From positions 1 through 64,000 of the forward strand of contig JAAXHL010000007.1 in assembly GCA_012270865.1 (NCBI GenBank): DNA of 64,000 bases, in the 5' to 3' direction. Numbering within the stretch: position 1 is the first letter of the stretch; each line of letters starts with the position of its first letter. The position numbers and the translations under genes were made by a program. Source of the DNA: Candidatus Poribacteria bacterium (GTDB lineage: Bacteria > Poribacteria > WGA-4E > WGA-3G). Shown in pieces: positions 63,612 to 64,000 of this stretch. Under the pieces are notes generated by a model. That model made no database searches. It was not told the origin of the DNA and saw only the letters and a list, made by a program, of their open reading frames with translations.

Positions 63612-64000
63612 TTAGCGGCGTATAATATCTATTCGACGCAAGGCAATGTCTACGAGCAAAAAACAAAGTGCCGCGATAAGAAACGGTCTCCAGAGGTGAA
63701 TCCGAAGCATAACAGGGTCTTCAGGGTCTCTGAATGCGTCTTCGGCTGAAGCGTCGTATTTCCCACCAGATGTCGCCGAGACTTGACGCAACAGTGATTC
63801 ATCGGCGTTGTGCACAACATATTCTTCAGGATAGGAAACAACGGTCCCTGTTACTTGTGTATTGACAATTTCGCCTGCCTGTTTTTGCATGATATTAACG
63901 AAATAGGGTCCCACATCTTTTGTCGGAAAATCGAGTTCGTAATGTCCCGGCGCACTCTGTGTAACAGCGAGTTGTCGCTTTTTGAGGTTGGGTCCGATGA
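63612..64000 (-). CDS. C-terminal end of a VWA-type membrane protein (partial)
   Basis: An open frame enters from the right edge of the window on the minus strand and ends at 63612. The visible 129 residues read as the tail of a large VWA/glutamine-amidotransferase-like membrane protein: APGHYELDFPTKDVGPYFVN, VVSYPEEYVVHNADESLLRQ and a final transmembrane helix (FLIAALCFLLVDIAL) followed by RRIDIIRR. The start lies outside the window. Confidence 0.7.
   Translation of the reverse strand, partial: IGPNLKKRQLAVTQSAPGHYELDFPTKDVGPYFVNIMQKQAGEIVNTQVTGTVVSYPEEYVVHNADESLLRQVSATSGGKYDASAEDAFRDPEDPVMLRIHLWRPFLIAALCFLLVDIALRRIDIIRR

Noticed and set aside
63612-63914. A complete 100-aa protein starting at GTG 63914
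   Set aside because: The same frame remains open to the window edge and the upstream residues continue the same domain pattern, so this is the end of a longer gene.

Overview
The window reads as chromosome of a diderm, Gram-negative-type bacterium of moderate GC content. The signs are an LptE-like lipoprotein, two heptosyltransferase-family enzymes, several lipobox proteins and a 14-subunit-type complex I. Two phytanoyl-CoA dioxygenase-family genes, a sulfatase, a Uma2-type nuclease, a GHL10 glycosidase, two giant DUF6785-type membrane proteins and many short interspersed hairpin repeats are together most like Candidatus Poribacteria. That assignment is inference from gene content; no database was searched.

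Layout. 0-4 kb: two unknown genes, a short gene remnant, a small membrane protein, an LptE-like and a DUF6599-like lipoprotein, and an amidohydrolase. 4-9.6 kb: glycine cleavage genes gcvT, gcvH and gcvP, with a Uma2 nuclease gene and repeat DNA between gcvT and gcvH. 9.8-13.8 kb: the Trk potassium uptake pair trkA-trkH, then pdxH. 14.2-32.2 kb: a long complex I cluster nuoA-B-C-D-E-F-G-H-J-K-L-M-N without nuoI. It carries passengers: a VOC protein, a hicBA toxin-antitoxin pair lying in front of a truncated VOC duplicate, a thioredoxin-like lipoprotein whose first active-site Cys codon is TGA, a DUF5069 protein, and an NhaD-type Na+/H+ antiporter between nuoM and nuoN. 32-36 kb: a Gfo/Idh/MocA oxidoreductase and a Cu+ P-type ATPase. 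36-40.5 kb, minus strand: two GT9 heptosyltransferases around a UGT-type glycosyltransferase, plus small genes. 40.6-50.7 kb: DUF6785 protein, STAS protein, phosphoesterase, pyrK, bioB, a DNA methyltransferase-DUF2283-serS operon, a TPR protein, tRNA-Asp and tRNA-Val, and a PhyH-family oxygenase. 50.8-52.2 kb: a complete IS200/IS605-type element carrying only tnpB. 52.6-61.1 kb, plus strand: amidase lipoprotein, GHL10 glycosidase, sulfatase, a second DUF6785 protein and an enolase-superfamily sugar-acid dehydratase. 61.1-64 kb, minus strand: HIT protein, unknown protein, PhyH-family oxygenase and the end of a VWA-type membrane protein.

The most notable observations are: (1) a candidate selenoprotein, a thioredoxin-fold lipoprotein with a W-U-G-A-C active site at 18400-18414; (2) an elaborate 5' leader RNA in front of tnpB (50889-50961), three-way junction plus 7-bp loop-loop pairing, with a direct repeat that would let the closing stem switch onto the start codon; (3) a complex I operon lacking nuoI but containing an NhaD antiporter; (4) recurring short elements tied to gene starts (heptamer arrays, a constant 22-nt leader at four nuo genes) and a 158-185 bp family with perfect terminal inverted repeats.
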